NCBI GenBank assembly: GCA_900767415.1
Contig: CAAFYZ010000031.1
Coordinates: 1 to 64,000, forward strand
Direction: 5' to 3'
DNA: 64,000 bases
Source: Clostridia bacterium
GTDB taxonomy: Bacteria; Bacillota; Clostridia; Oscillospirales; CAG-272
Shown here: positions 41,345-50,557 of the stretch, piece after piece
Layout of the letters: each line of letters opens with the position of its first letter
Numbering within the stretch: position 1 is the stretch's first letter
The notes under the pieces: model-generated
Told to the model about the DNA's origin: nothing
The model's database searches: none
The model's input: only the letters and a program-made list of their open reading frames with translations
Position numbers and translations under genes: made by a program

Positions 41345-43048
41345 TTGGTGACCGAAACGACACAGAACGAGTCGGCACGCCCCGATACGGACGCGCTGCT
41401 CAGAGAAATGTATGACGCGGAGCGTACAGACCGCCCGCGTGCCGTCCGTCTTGCAAAAGAACTCGCCTTACTCGGTGTCACGGAGGGAGAGGTACGCTAT
41501 GCGACCTACCTTGCCGCGGGCGAATATCTGCCGCCCGATCCCGAGGGAGCGAAACTCTATTTTTCCCGCGCCGCGGAAGACGGCGATCTTTACGCTATGA
41601 CCCGCTATGCACGCTACCTTGAAAAAGACGATCCCCTGACGGCGGATTATCTGACGCTCGCCGCCGCGGCACTCGGTTGCCGCGAGGCGGATTTCGGTGC
41701 GGGGGAGGCACTGAGCCGCCGTCCCGTCCTCGGCGAGCGGAGCGAGGAGGAGGCGAACGCATGGTTCGTCCTTGCCGCGGAAGAAGGGAACCGCGCCGCG
41801 CTCCTCACGATGATCGACCGTTGCCTTGACGGTCGCGGGATGCCCCCGTCCCCCGGATTTTCCAAATGGTTTTGCGAGATGCTCCCGCGCTTTTCGTCGG
41901 AACGGCTCCGCTACTTTTTCCGTCTGTTCCGCGTCAGTGCCGTGCCGTATCCGAAGACTGCACCCGATACGGACGCGCTTTTGCTCGCGCTTTACGGTAT
42001 GAGCGACCGCTATCCCGCCGTCACGGACAAAATCGCCGTGCGCCTGATCCGCACGGGGCACAGCGTCTATACGCTTCGGCTCGCAGAGCGTTACCTTGCG
42101 CGCGGAGAGGCAGAACACGCGGAAGAACTTCTGCGCTCGGCGGCGGAAGAGGGAGATGCGAAGGCGGCGATCGCCCTCGGCGATCTCTACCTCTCGGGGA
42201 AACTCGGAGAGCGCGACGCCATCGGCGCACAGCGCGCGTTCAGCCGTGCGGCGGAAGCTGGCGATGCCGTCGGATACCGTAAACTCGGCGATCTCTATCT
42301 CGCGGGCGTCGGGGGAGAGAGAAATCTCCCGCTTGCCATTTTGTCCTACGATCGTGCCGCGTCGCACGGCGATGCGGAAGCCGCCGCGAAGGTCGCGAAG
42401 ATCCGCACCGACAGAGAAGAGATGTGCGCCCGCGCGGAAGCGGTCATTTCTACGGCGCCGGAAGAGGCGTTCCGCCTTTTCACCCTGTCCGATCTTCTCG
42501 GGTATCTCCCCGCGAAGACCCGCCTTGCCGAATGTTATCTGCGCGGGATCGGCACCGATCGCGATCGGAAAGAGGCGTTCCGCCGCTATCGCGAGGCGTA
42601 TGAAGAGGGAGAAGAAGAGGCACTTCTTCCGCTCGCCCTCTGCTATGCGCGCGGGATTGGAACGGCGCGGGATTTTCACCGTGCCGAAGAGCTCTTCCTC
42701 ACCGCAGAGCGCGGGGGAGACGTACGCGGCAGAGCGGTGATGCTCTCCCTGTATGAAGCGAAGAGAAAGAAACTTCTGCACCGTCTCTACTCGGATATGA
42801 TGCACCTCGTCTATCTCGGACGGTACGAAGATGCGGCGCACGTCGGCGAGAGTGCCGCCCGCCTCGGCGTGGCAAAGTGCGCGTATACGCTCGGTTGTCT
42901 GTATGAGTTCGGTGTCGGCGTCCCCTGTGACGGCGAGCGCGCGTATGCCTGTTACGAAAAAGCGCGTGAGCTCGGCTATACCGACCCCCGCGCCGTCTAT
43001 AAATCCAAGATTTTGAAATTCTTCTACGGGCAAAACAAAAAGAAATAA
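41345..43048 (+). CDS. Sel1/TPR-repeat protein
   Basis: The start is a TTG at 41345 or the adjoining GTG at 41348, both behind an AAAGGA site. The 567-residue product is built of Sel1-like repeats with the pattern A-x3-Y-x3-A-x-x-G-x-A-x-A-x3-L-G-x-L-Y-x-x-G, for example AFSRAAEAGDAVGYRKLGDL and AYACYEKARELGYTDPRA. There is no signal peptide or membrane segment. Sel1 proteins act as scaffolds; the partner is unknown. A bidirectional terminator lies downstream. Confidence 0.8.
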   Translation: MVTETTQNESARPDTDALLREMYDAERTDRPRAVRLAKELALLGVTEGEVRYATYLAAGEYLPPDPEGAKLYFSRAAEDGDLYAMTRYARYLEKDDPLTADYLTLAAAALGCREADFGAGEALSRRPVLGERSEEEANAWFVLAAEEGNRAALLTMIDRCLDGRGMPPSPGFSKWFCEMLPRFSSERLRYFFRLFRVSAVPYPKTAPDTDALLLALYGMSDRYPAVTDKIAVRLIRTGHSVYTLRLAERYLARGEAEHAEELLRSAAEEGDAKAAIALGDLYLSGKLGERDAIGAQRAFSRAAEAGDAVGYRKLGDLYLAGVGGERNLPLAILSYDRAASHGDAEAAAKVAKIRTDREEMCARAEAVISTAPEEAFRLFTLSDLLGYLPAKTRLAECYLRGIGTDRDRKEAFRRYREAYEEGEEEALLPLALCYARGIGTARDFHRAEELFLTAERGGDVRGRAVMLSLYEAKRKKLLHRLYSDMMHLVYLGRYEDAAHVGESAARLGVAKCAYTLGCLYEFGVGVPCDGERAYACYEKARELGYTDPRAVYKSKILKFFYGQNKKK

Positions 43049-43083
43049 CCCATAGTATTTGCGAAAATGTAAATAATTGCAAA

Positions 43084-43123
43084 CAAAACCACCCTTTGCG
43101 TCCATGCGCAAAGGGTGGTTTTG
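43084..43123. terminator. Bidirectional terminator
   Basis: CAAAACCACCCTTTGCG/CGCAAAGGGTGGTTTTG between convergent genes. Confidence 0.9.
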
Positions 43124-43145
43124 CCGTTTTTTACCTTTTTTGCCG

Positions 43146-43652
43146 TTACAGCTGCGAGATCATGCAGGAGCGGCTGTGTGCGTCGAGGTCGTGATAGTTT
43201 TCGATCAGATAGCGGTTGTCGTCCGCATCGCGCACGCGGACCGAGCCGTCCTTTTGGACGCGGATGTCGTGGTTCTGGTTGCGGATATCGAAAGAGCGCG
43301 GTCCGCGGTCGGTCTCTACCGTCCAGCGCAGAGTGCCGTACTTTTCGCTCGCGTGAACGATTCTTGTAATTCTCGGGACGAGGTAGTAGTCGGCAAGTCC
43401 CGCCTCCACGGCTTCCCGCGAGAGGGAGTCGAGATCGGCGAGGGCACGGATCAGGGCGCGCTCTGTGCCGTCTTCGTCAAGAAGTGTGATGTAGCCGTCG
43501 GTCTTGTGGACGGGGAAGAGATAGCGTGCTTCGAGACGGTCGAGCACCTCTCCTTCTCTCGTCAGAAGGCGCAACAGGTGATTTTCCGACGGCACGAGCC
43601 GATCTTCGCCGCCGAGAAGACGGCGTTCTCCGTTTTGCAGAATGTCTTCCAT
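43146..43652 (-). CDS. DUF1854 family protein
   Basis: The 168-residue protein has the DUF1854 signature: HKTDGYITLLDEDGTERALI, a helix-rich YYLVPRITRI segment, RWTVETDRGPRSFDIRNQNHDIR and RVRDADDNRYLIENY. DUF1854 proteins are encoded next to a specific type of ABC exporter, some of which have been linked to cyanophycin metabolism; no cyanophycin synthetase is seen in this window. Its start overlaps the stop of the ABC gene by one base, so the two are co-translated. It may be an accessory subunit of the exporter. Confidence 0.85.
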   Translation of the reverse strand: MEDILQNGERRLLGGEDRLVPSENHLLRLLTREGEVLDRLEARYLFPVHKTDGYITLLDEDGTERALIRALADLDSLSREAVEAGLADYYLVPRITRIVHASEKYGTLRWTVETDRGPRSFDIRNQNHDIRVQKDGSVRVRDADDNRYLIENYHDLDAHSRSCMISQL

Positions 43653-45964
43653 CAGAAACGCTCCTCCTCTTTCATTCGTTCGGCATCCTGTGCCATGGAC
43701 TGAATCTTGACGAGCTTGTAATACTTTCCTTTTTTCTCCATCAGCTCTTCGGGCGAGCCGTTTTCGATGATCTTTCCGTTGTCCACGACGAGGATCCGCG
43801 TCGCGCGGCGCAGGGTGGAGAGGCGGTGTGCGATCATCAGCGTCGTCTTCCCGGCGATCAGTTTGTCGATCGCGTCCTGAATCAGACGCTCGGTCTCCGA
43901 GTCGACCGCGGCGGTCGCCTCGTCGAAGATCAGGATCGACGGGTCGGTCAGAACGGCACGCGCAATGGAGATTCTCTGTTTTTCGCCGCCCGAGACACCG
44001 ACGCCCCGTTCACCGAGCAGGGTATCGTAGGCGTCCGGCTGTTTTACGATAAAGCCGTGGGCGTTCGCCACGTCGGCGGCGTGAATGACTTCGTCGACGC
44101 TCGCCGAGGGTCTGCCGTAGGCGATGTTGTTGAAGATCGTGTCGCTGAACATCTGCGGTTCCTGCTGGACGTATCCGATCTTCGAGCGGTAGGCGGAGAG
44201 GTCGAAGTTTTTGATATTGTGTCCGTCGACGAGAATCTCGCCGGCGTAGCCGTCATAGAAACGCATCAGAAGGTTAATCAGCGTGGATTTTCCCGAGCCC
44301 GTCGTTCCGACGATACCGACGACCTCGCCCGGCTCAAGCGTGAAGGAGACGTCGTCGAGTACCTTCTTCGTGCGGTCGAAGGAGAAGGAAACGTGCAGAA
44401 ATTCGATCTTTCCCCGCAGACGGTCGGGCACGACGTGGGACTCTGCCTGCGTCTCGGGTTCTGCCTCGAGAATGTCGAGGATCTTTTCGGTCGAGGAGAG
44501 CGCGTTCTGGAAAGAGTCGGACAGGTTCGCGAAGAAGGAGACGGGGTTATAGAACATCGACGCATAGGAGATGAAGGAGACGATAAGACCCGCGGAATAT
44601 CCCGCGGCTCCGTTTATGACGCGGCTGCCGCCGATCCCCCAGATGATGAGAGAACCGCAGGTGACGCAGAAGGAGACGATCTGCGGGAAGGCGGTCGCGA
44701 TCTTGCCGAGTTTCAGGTCGATGTTCAGCCAGTCGTTGTTCTTTTCTTCAAATTTCTCTGCCGCCCGCTCTTCTCCCGTGAAGGACTTTACCACCTTGAT
44801 GCAGGGGATCGTGTCCGCGAGATTCGCGAAGACGGAGGACCATCTGCGCCAGATCCTGCGGTAGTAGGGACGCAGTTTCTTCGAGAAGTAACGCGTCAGA
44901 AGGACGATCAGCGGAATCGGCAGAAGGGAGAGCAGGGTGAGCGAGGGGTTCATCGCCAGCATGATGCAGATGATGCCGATCATCTGGAAAAAGTGAACGA
45001 CCGCCTCCTGCGTGATACGGAGCATGAACTGTTGCAGAGTGCCGGAATCCGACGCGATGCGGTTGATGACCGAGCCGGTCGAGGTCTTGTCATAGAAGCG
45101 CATCGGCAGATGCTGTGCCTTACGGTAAATATCCGAGCGGAGCGCGGCGACCGCACGGTCGCCGATCGAACGCATGAGAAAAGAACGCAGGATTCCCACC
45201 GTATACTGTAAAAGATAGGTAAAGAAGAGACAGCAGATCATCGTCGCGAGGACGCGCCCCGGATCCCCGCCGCCGAACGAGGCGATCCAGAGAAGCAGTC
45301 GGTTCCCCGAAGAGTTGCCCGCGGGAGGGAAGACGTTATCGACGATAAATCCCGTGATTGCGGGCGGGACGAGTGCCATCACCGTCGTGAAGAGGGAGAG
45401 AAAAATGCAGAAGATAATCATGCCGCGCTGGGGCTTGATGTATTCTGCGAGTTTTTTTACGATACGCATCTTGGAGCGGCACATGATGCACTCCGCACCG
45501 GGGTGGAGCAGGGTGCGTCCGCATTTCGGACAGACGCTGAGCGCCCGCTCGAAGACGACCTCCATCGCGGCACATTCTTCGTTCAGATTCGCACCGTCCC
45601 TGATATGTTCGATAAAAAGAGCCGCCGCATCACACAGTGCCGCCACCGCGTAGGTGTAACGGAAGAAGATCTCCCGCTTTCCGTCGGGGAACACGGCGGA
45701 GAGCGTCGCGTTTCCGTACATACGCTTGGAGCGCACGTCGGACATATCGCGATAAAAAAGACGGCGCGCATCTCCCTCTTTGTCACAGGCGACAAGGAAT
45801 TCTTTGGTGAAGATCAGGGCGGTCTCACCGTATCTTCCGTTTTTTCTCAGGTCGCCGACAATGACGAAAAGGATCTGTACGCCGTCTTTGCGTAAAGAAT
45901 CGATTTCCGGTTTTATGTGGTCGGGAAGCGGTTTGTTCTTCGTAAAATCCGAATAACTTTCCAT
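43652..45964 (-). CDS. ABC exporter with N-terminal PH-like domain and zinc ribbon
   Basis: The 770-residue protein starts with about 150 residues resembling a PH-like domain (ALIFTKEFLVACDKEGDARR; MYGNATLSAVFPDGKREIFF), then a zinc-ribbon-like CPKCGRTLLHPGAECIMC, six membrane segments of a type I exporter and an ATPase domain with GTTGSGKST, Q-loop YVQQEPQMF, signature VSGGEKQRISIARAV, Walker B ILIFDEATAAVD and HRLSTL. It should work as a homodimer. The extra N-terminal part is the form that travels with DUF1854, encoded directly downstream. Substrate unknown. A TTGCTT-N17-TATCAT promoter lies upstream. Confidence 0.88.
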   Translation of the reverse strand: MESYSDFTKNKPLPDHIKPEIDSLRKDGVQILFVIVGDLRKNGRYGETALIFTKEFLVACDKEGDARRLFYRDMSDVRSKRMYGNATLSAVFPDGKREIFFRYTYAVAALCDAAALFIEHIRDGANLNEECAAMEVVFERALSVCPKCGRTLLHPGAECIMCRSKMRIVKKLAEYIKPQRGMIIFCIFLSLFTTVMALVPPAITGFIVDNVFPPAGNSSGNRLLLWIASFGGGDPGRVLATMICCLFFTYLLQYTVGILRSFLMRSIGDRAVAALRSDIYRKAQHLPMRFYDKTSTGSVINRIASDSGTLQQFMLRITQEAVVHFFQMIGIICIMLAMNPSLTLLSLLPIPLIVLLTRYFSKKLRPYYRRIWRRWSSVFANLADTIPCIKVVKSFTGEERAAEKFEEKNNDWLNIDLKLGKIATAFPQIVSFCVTCGSLIIWGIGGSRVINGAAGYSAGLIVSFISYASMFYNPVSFFANLSDSFQNALSSTEKILDILEAEPETQAESHVVPDRLRGKIEFLHVSFSFDRTKKVLDDVSFTLEPGEVVGIVGTTGSGKSTLINLLMRFYDGYAGEILVDGHNIKNFDLSAYRSKIGYVQQEPQMFSDTIFNNIAYGRPSASVDEVIHAADVANAHGFIVKQPDAYDTLLGERGVGVSGGEKQRISIARAVLTDPSILIFDEATAAVDSETERLIQDAIDKLIAGKTTLMIAHRLSTLRRATRILVVDNGKIIENGSPEELMEKKGKYYKLVKIQSMAQDAERMKEEERF

Positions 45965-46032
45965 GACTTTCTCTCACTTTGCGCCGCCTGTTTTTCGGGG
46001 CAAAATCCCCGTGAAGTTCGGACGGTATTGCT

Positions 46033-46061
46033 ATGATAGCAGACCCTACCGGAAAAAGCAA
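46033..46061 (-). promoter_or_regulatory. Promoter of the ABC exporter/DUF1854 operon
   Basis: Minus strand TTGCTT-N17-TATCAT; the -10 lies in a small TGCTATCATAGCA palindrome. Confidence 0.65.
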
Positions 46062-46146
46062 CCCCTTTTTCAAAAACGGTCAAAAAGATGAAAGCAATAA
46101 AGAGAAAGCAGAATAAAATAATCAATTCCGTACAACTTTGGCGGTT

Positions 46147-46707
46147 TTACAGAAAAAGCGGACGTCTCTGTCTTCCTGCCATCGCGTCGACGAGTGCGGC
46201 GGGGATCTCCAGAAAGTCGGCGACGAGGGAATGGGGCTTGTTTTCGGGGTCGTCCTGCCGCATCGGGACGAAGTAGATCTGTTTATGCAAAAGCAGTGTC
46301 GCGATGTTTTGCAGATTCTGCGAGAGCGCGTCGTTGGAGGCGAGGGCGATGAGCGTCGGGCGATCGCGGCGCAGGTGGGCTTTCGTTGCCATGGTTACCG
46401 AGGTGTCGGTGATACCGGCGGCGATTTTTGCCAGCGTATTCCCGGTGCAGGGGGCAATGATCAGAGCGTCGAGGGGGTGCGCCGGACCGAGCGGCTCGGC
46501 GTCCGTGATGGTGTGGATCACCTGCCGCCCCGTAATCCGTTCGATCCTGTCGACGAGGTCTTTCGCTTTCTGAAAGCGGGTGTCGAGTGCGTACACGTGC
46601 TCGCTGACGATCGGCTGGATTTCGTATCCCTCTTCCCGAAGGAGGGAAAGCGCGTCGAGCGAACGCGCAATCGTGCAAAAAGAGCCGCACAGGGCATATC
46701 CTATCAT
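46147..46707 (-). CDS. dpaB: Dipicolinate synthase subunit B
   Basis: The ATG at 46707 overlaps the dpaA stop by 4 bases. The 186-residue flavoprotein-like protein has MIGYALCGSFCTIARSL, LIIAPCTGNTLAKIAAGITDTSVTMATKAHLR and IYFVPMRQDDPENKPHSLVADF, all typical of SpoVFB/DpaB. With DpaA it makes dipicolinic acid from dihydrodipicolinate in the mother cell; the product is pumped into the spore core. Its presence marks the organism as a spore-former with the DpaAB route, rather than the EtfA-based route of many clostridia. Confidence 0.95.
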   Translation of the reverse strand: MIGYALCGSFCTIARSLDALSLLREEGYEIQPIVSEHVYALDTRFQKAKDLVDRIERITGRQVIHTITDAEPLGPAHPLDALIIAPCTGNTLAKIAAGITDTSVTMATKAHLRRDRPTLIALASNDALSQNLQNIATLLLHKQIYFVPMRQDDPENKPHSLVADFLEIPAALVDAMAGRQRRPLFL

Positions 46708-47501
46708 TTGGATTCGGTTCCTTTCTTTGTCGGGGTTCCGAGCAGCATACGGAAGACGGCGTCGGCGTAGGCGATCCCCGCACTCTCGGGATACATACGC
46801 CCGGGCAGGGAGGGCAGGCGCTCGACGGGGAGCGAGGCGGGCAGATTGTCGCCGGAGGCGACTTCGAGGATCCGCGGCGGCGGATCGGGGAGATCTTCGG
46901 CACGTACGAGCAGAGCGGGTGCCGTGTTCACAAGGACGGAGAGCCCCGAAAAATCCGTCTTTTCGTCCCTGCCGTAGCAGACACGGACGGCGGGGACGCC
47001 GTATTTTCCGAGTTCGCGACAGACGGTCTCCTTCCCGGAATAGACGCGCACGTCCGCGCCGAGGAAGAGGAGCATCCGCAAAAGCTCCCGCCCGATTCTG
47101 CCGTAGCCGACGATTCCCACCGTGAGGTCGGCGGGCGCGCACGGCGAGGTGTTCAGAAGATAGCCGAGCACACCGAGTGCGCTGAGCGCGGCGTTCTCCC
47201 GCCCGAACTCTTCGTCGCGGGACACATCGGCGATCAGTCCGCCGCGCTCTCTGATCCCGAGGCGGAACGCATCGGGCAGTCCGTAGCCGACGGTCAGCGT
47301 CCCGGGGGCGGCGAGCGGGAGCAGGTCGGAAAGAGGGATGTTCGTCCCGTTGACGGTTTTTTCATCCTTGCTCGACGGGATCGGAAGAAGGAGAATGCGC
47401 GAGAGATCCGGCACGGGGTCCGTCATGCGTTCAAGACGCTCTTCGATGCGGTATCGGCATACGGAGACTCTTTTATCGTTTCCGTAGGTAAGAATATTCA
47501 T
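46704..47501 (-). CDS. dpaA: Dipicolinate synthase subunit A
   Basis: The 265-residue protein has an N-terminal DpaA domain and a Rossmann fold with LTVGIVGYGRIGRELLRMLLFLGADVRVY, as in SpoVFA. It is followed by dpaB with a 4-base overlap. Mother-cell sigma-K normally drives this operon; on the minus strand a CATACACT (47552-47559) about 50 bases upstream resembles a sigma-K -10 (CATAnnnT), but I see no more than an AC dinucleotide for the -35, so this is tentative. A GTGAGAG/CTCTCAC palindrome lies in the leader (47527-47545). Confidence 0.93.
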   Translation of the reverse strand: MNILTYGNDKRVSVCRYRIEERLERMTDPVPDLSRILLLPIPSSKDEKTVNGTNIPLSDLLPLAAPGTLTVGYGLPDAFRLGIRERGGLIADVSRDEEFGRENAALSALGVLGYLLNTSPCAPADLTVGIVGYGRIGRELLRMLLFLGADVRVYSGKETVCRELGKYGVPAVRVCYGRDEKTDFSGLSVLVNTAPALLVRAEDLPDPPPRILEVASGDNLPASLPVERLPSLPGRMYPESAGIAYADAVFRMLLGTPTKKGTESK

Positions 47502-47545
47502 TGATTTCGTTCTCCGGACGGTTTTCGTGAGAGTCGTTCTCTCAC

Positions 47546-47841
47546 ACTTTCAGTGTATGCAGAAGGCGCACCCGTTGCCCGCCTTTTTTCGGGCGGCGTG
47601 CCGATCTTCCACACCTTTTATCCCCCGGGCGGCGTCTTCCTTATCTTTTCAAACGCGCGGACTTTTTATTTTTCGGAATAAACCACAGATATGACAACAA
47701 TTCTATACATTGTAATAGGTTGTGAGCGGTAAACCGACGGAAAAAGCAAAAAGACGGGTGGCACCTCGCACACGCCGAAGCCGCGCTTTTTCGGGGCGCC
47801 AAAAAGCACGGTAAAAAGAAATTTCCGAAAATTGCGTGAAG
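47546..47841. other. Intergenic gap between dpaA and marR
   Basis: About 300 bases without a supported gene. Apart from the possible sigma-K element for dpaA at its left edge I see nothing I can name. Confidence 0.5.
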
Positions 47842-47895
47842 ATGTTGACAAATCAACATTTATGTGCTACAATGCTGATGTTGACAAATCAACAT
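47842..47895 (+). promoter_or_regulatory. Promoter with two identical 18-bp palindromic operators
   Basis: ATGTTGACAAATCAACAT occurs twice, at 47842-47859 and 47878-47895. The first covers the -35 box of TTGACA-N17-TACAAT (47845-47873); the second lies at about the transcription start. A MarR gene follows 16 bases later, so autoregulation is very likely. Confidence 0.85.
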
Positions 47896-47911
47896 CTTGT
47901 GAGGAAACGAC

Positions 47912-48403
47912 ATGATTCAAAGGTTTGAAAGATTCTTCGGCTCTCTGATGGAGCTGAACCGCGCGGTGCAGAAGATACGGGAGACGGAGATGCGCCGCCT
48001 CGGACTGCGTTCGAGCCACGCGCTCTGTCTCTATTATCTCGGTGAGCACGGGGAAGGGCTGACCCAGCCGATGCTCTGCACCCTGTGCAGAGAGGACAAA
48101 GCCGCCGTCTCCCGCTCTCTCTCCGATCTTTCCGAGTGCGGACTGGCGGTGTGCGAATATCCCGAGGGGAAGCGTGCCTACCGTTCCGTCTGGCGTCTGA
48201 CCGAAGAGGGGACGCACACCGCCGCCCGTCTGAACCGCAGAATCCGCCACGCCTTCCGCGTCGGCGGAAAGACGGTGAGCGAGGCGCAGGAAGCCGCGTT
48301 TTACGAGGCACTCGACCTCATTCTCGGGAATCTGTCCGAGTATGCCGAGCGCGCGGAGCAATCTCTTGTCGGGCAGACGTCCGAGTGCGGGAAAACCCTT
48401 TGA
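47912..48403 (+). CDS. MarR-family regulator
   Basis: The 163-residue protein is a winged-helix MarR: LMELNRAVQKIRETEMRRLGL, then LTQPMLCTLCREDKAAVSRSLSDLSECGLAVCEYPEGKRAYRSVWRLTEEG, with the recognition helix KAAVSRSLSDL and the wing around EGKRAYRS. The twin palindromes in its promoter are its likely operators. The gene is 34 bases upstream of an acyl-CoA ligase gene with no terminator between them, so the regulator probably senses an acyl or aromatic acid, or its CoA ester, handled by that enzyme. Confidence 0.9.
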   Translation: MIQRFERFFGSLMELNRAVQKIRETEMRRLGLRSSHALCLYYLGEHGEGLTQPMLCTLCREDKAAVSRSLSDLSECGLAVCEYPEGKRAYRSVWRLTEEGTHTAARLNRRIRHAFRVGGKTVSEAQEAAFYEALDLILGNLSEYAERAEQSLVGQTSECGKTL

Positions 48404-48437
48404 ACCCGTGTCCTTTGAAAGAAGAAAGGAATACCGA

Positions 48438-50126
48438 ATGAAAGCAAATGTAAAAAAATACCCTTACGGGTACCCTATGTGCGCCGATATGCCCGACGTC
48501 TATGATATGCCGACGTTTATCCGCACGTTTGTCGGAAGATACGAAGAGGCGACGGCGGTCTCCTATCGTAAAAATCCCACCGACCGCGACGCCGTGAGCG
48601 TCTCCTACCGCGCCTTCGGCGAGGATATCGCCGCCCTTGCCCGCGCGCTGTATGCCCGCGGGATGCACGGTGCGCACTGCGCCGTCGTCGGCGGTGCGTC
48701 CTATGAGTGGGAAGCCCTCTTTTTCGCAATCCAGAGCATCGGTGCCGTCATGGTTCCCCTGGATCGGGAATGGGGAGCGGAAGAGGTCAATGCGGCAATC
48801 GCCACGGCGGAATGTACCTATCTCTTTTATGACGGGGAACTGGAAGAAAAATTCAGGGATACCCCCTGCGAAAAATTCCGCATGAAGTGCGAAGGCGAGG
48901 GGAGCGTCCTTTCCTTGATCGCCGAAGGACAAAAGGACGGAAGAAGTCTTGACTTCCCGTACGAGCCGGACTCTTTTGCCATGTCGCTGCTCGCGTTTAC
49001 CTCCGGCACGACGGGGAAGGGAAAGGGCGTCATGCTCTCGCAGGGGGGCATGATCACGGATGCGATCGCCGGTCGCCGTCTGATTCACGCACAGGGGAAG
49101 ACGATCATGACCCTCCCGCCGCACCATACGTACGGAATGACGATCGCTTTTCTCGCTACCTTCGCGAGCGGTATGAACGTCTATATGTCCTCGGGACTGC
49201 GCTACATCAGCAAAGAAATGCAGACGGAACGCCCCGATCTTCTGATTCTCGTCCCGCTGTATGTCGAGTCCTTTTATGCCAAGATCCGCGCCACCGTGGA
49301 GAGAAAGAAGCTCGGCGGGGTCGTCCGTCGCGCACGCCGCCTCTCTTCCTGCCTTCGGAAGTGCGGGGTCGACCTGCGTGCTTTCTTCTTCCGCAAGATC
49401 CTCTCCGCCTTCGGCGGCAATCTCCGCTATATTATCTGCGGCGGTGCACCGCTCCGTCCGGAACTTGTGCGGGCATTTGAGGATTTCGGCGTGACAATCA
49501 TCAACGGCTACGGGATTACCGAGTGTTCTCCCCTCGTCGCCTGCAACCGCGATCGCCTCGCGTCGGCAGATACGGTGGGATTTCCTCTTCCGTGCCTTGA
49601 GGTGCGGGTCGCCGATCCCGATGCGGAAGGGAACGGCGAGGTCTGCGTCAAGGGAGAGAACGTGATGTTCGGCTATTATCACGATGCCGCGGCGACCGCC
49701 GCCGCCTTTGACGAGGACGGCTATTTCCGTACCGGAGACATCGGACGCTTTGACCCGATGGGGCGGCTGATCCTTTCGGGAAGATCGAAAAATCTCATCA
49801 TTCTCCCGAACGGCAAGAACGTCTATCCCGAAGAGATCGAGACCGCGCTCGGCGCCGCGGACGGCGTCGCGGAAGTCGTCGTCTATGAAGGAATCGGGAA
49901 GGACGACCCCACCCGCCACGCCATCGTTGCGGAGATCTACCCGACCGAGGACTTCCTCACTCTCTCCGACGAGGAACTGAACAAACGCTTCCATCGGGTG
50001 ATCGAACGCTATAACCGCACCGCCGTCTCCTATCGGAAGATCGACCTTCTCCGCGTCCGCCGCACGGAATTCCCGAAGAACACCCTGCGTAAAATCCAGC
50101 GGTTTAAGATCGATACAAGCATATAA
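48438..50126 (+). CDS. AMP-forming acyl-CoA ligase
   Basis: The ATG at 48438 has a GAAAGGAA site; the frame runs upstream into the MarR gene. The 562-residue protein carries the adenylate-forming signature TSGTTGKGKGVMLS, the YGITECSP motif, YFRTGDIG and a C-terminal catalytic-Lys region PKNTLRKIQR. It activates a carboxylic acid as acyl-AMP and then, probably, acyl-CoA. Similar proteins act on long-chain fatty acids, but the acyl pocket cannot be read by eye. A stretch near residues 280-310 is unusually basic (KIRATVERKKLGGVVRRARR), as in FadD-like membrane-associated ligases. Confidence 0.88.
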   Translation: MKANVKKYPYGYPMCADMPDVYDMPTFIRTFVGRYEEATAVSYRKNPTDRDAVSVSYRAFGEDIAALARALYARGMHGAHCAVVGGASYEWEALFFAIQSIGAVMVPLDREWGAEEVNAAIATAECTYLFYDGELEEKFRDTPCEKFRMKCEGEGSVLSLIAEGQKDGRSLDFPYEPDSFAMSLLAFTSGTTGKGKGVMLSQGGMITDAIAGRRLIHAQGKTIMTLPPHHTYGMTIAFLATFASGMNVYMSSGLRYISKEMQTERPDLLILVPLYVESFYAKIRATVERKKLGGVVRRARRLSSCLRKCGVDLRAFFFRKILSAFGGNLRYIICGGAPLRPELVRAFEDFGVTIINGYGITECSPLVACNRDRLASADTVGFPLPCLEVRVADPDAEGNGEVCVKGENVMFGYYHDAAATAAAFDEDGYFRTGDIGRFDPMGRLILSGRSKNLIILPNGKNVYPEEIETALGAADGVAEVVVYEGIGKDDPTRHAIVAEIYPTEDFLTLSDEELNKRFHRVIERYNRTAVSYRKIDLLRVRRTEFPKNTLRKIQRFKIDTSI

Positions 50127-50143
50127 TGTAAACCTTAATATGC

Positions 50144-50190
50144 AAAATCCGTCCTGTTCTTCAGAAAAAAGAAGAGCGGGACGGATTTTC
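50144..50190 (+). terminator. Terminator after the acyl-CoA ligase gene
   Basis: AAAATCCGTCC.../GGGACGGATTTT with an inner TTCTTC/GAAGAG stem. Confidence 0.8.
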
Positions 50191-50401
50191 GCCTTCTCAC
50201 GGGCAGTGCCTGCGCCTGCCGTAAAAACCCTTTCACCCGAGAAAATTCATTCCCGCCTCCCTATCGTGCATCATGAAAAGAAGAGGTGGGGAAAAGGTTC
50301 TCTCCTTCCCGCAGGCGGCGCACGCATCGTGCAAAGCGTTTTTGTAAATCCGCCATAAAAAAAGAAAAATCCTCAAAACAAGAAAAAAATCAAAAAACCT
50401 C

Positions 50402-50430
50402 TTGCTTTTTTTGAAAAAGTATGATATACT
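50402..50430 (+). promoter_or_regulatory. Promoter of tRNA-Val
   Basis: TTGCTT-N17-TATACT, 17 bases before the tRNA. The 200 bases to its left hold nothing I can name. Confidence 0.75.
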
Positions 50431-50447
50431 ATCAACGTTCCGCAAAC

Positions 50448-50524
50448 GGAGGTGTAGCTCAGTTGGTTAGAGCGTTTGCTTGACATGCAAGAGGTCATAG
50501 GTTCGAGCCCTACCATCTCCACCA
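50448..50524 (+). tRNA. tRNA-Val (anticodon GAC), CCA encoded
   Basis: Cloverleaf: acceptor GGAGGTG/CATCTCC, D-arm GCTC/GAGC, anticodon stem TTTGC/GCAAG with loop TTGACAT giving GAC, T-arm ATAGG/CCTAC with TTCGAGC, discriminator A and encoded CCA. 77 nucleotides. Confidence 0.96.
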
Positions 50525-50557
50525 AAACGGTCTGTAAGTTTTTGCAGACCGTTTTTT
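50525..50557 (+). terminator. Terminator after tRNA-Val
   Basis: AAACGGTCTG/CAGACCGTTTTTT directly after the CCA. Confidence 0.92.
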
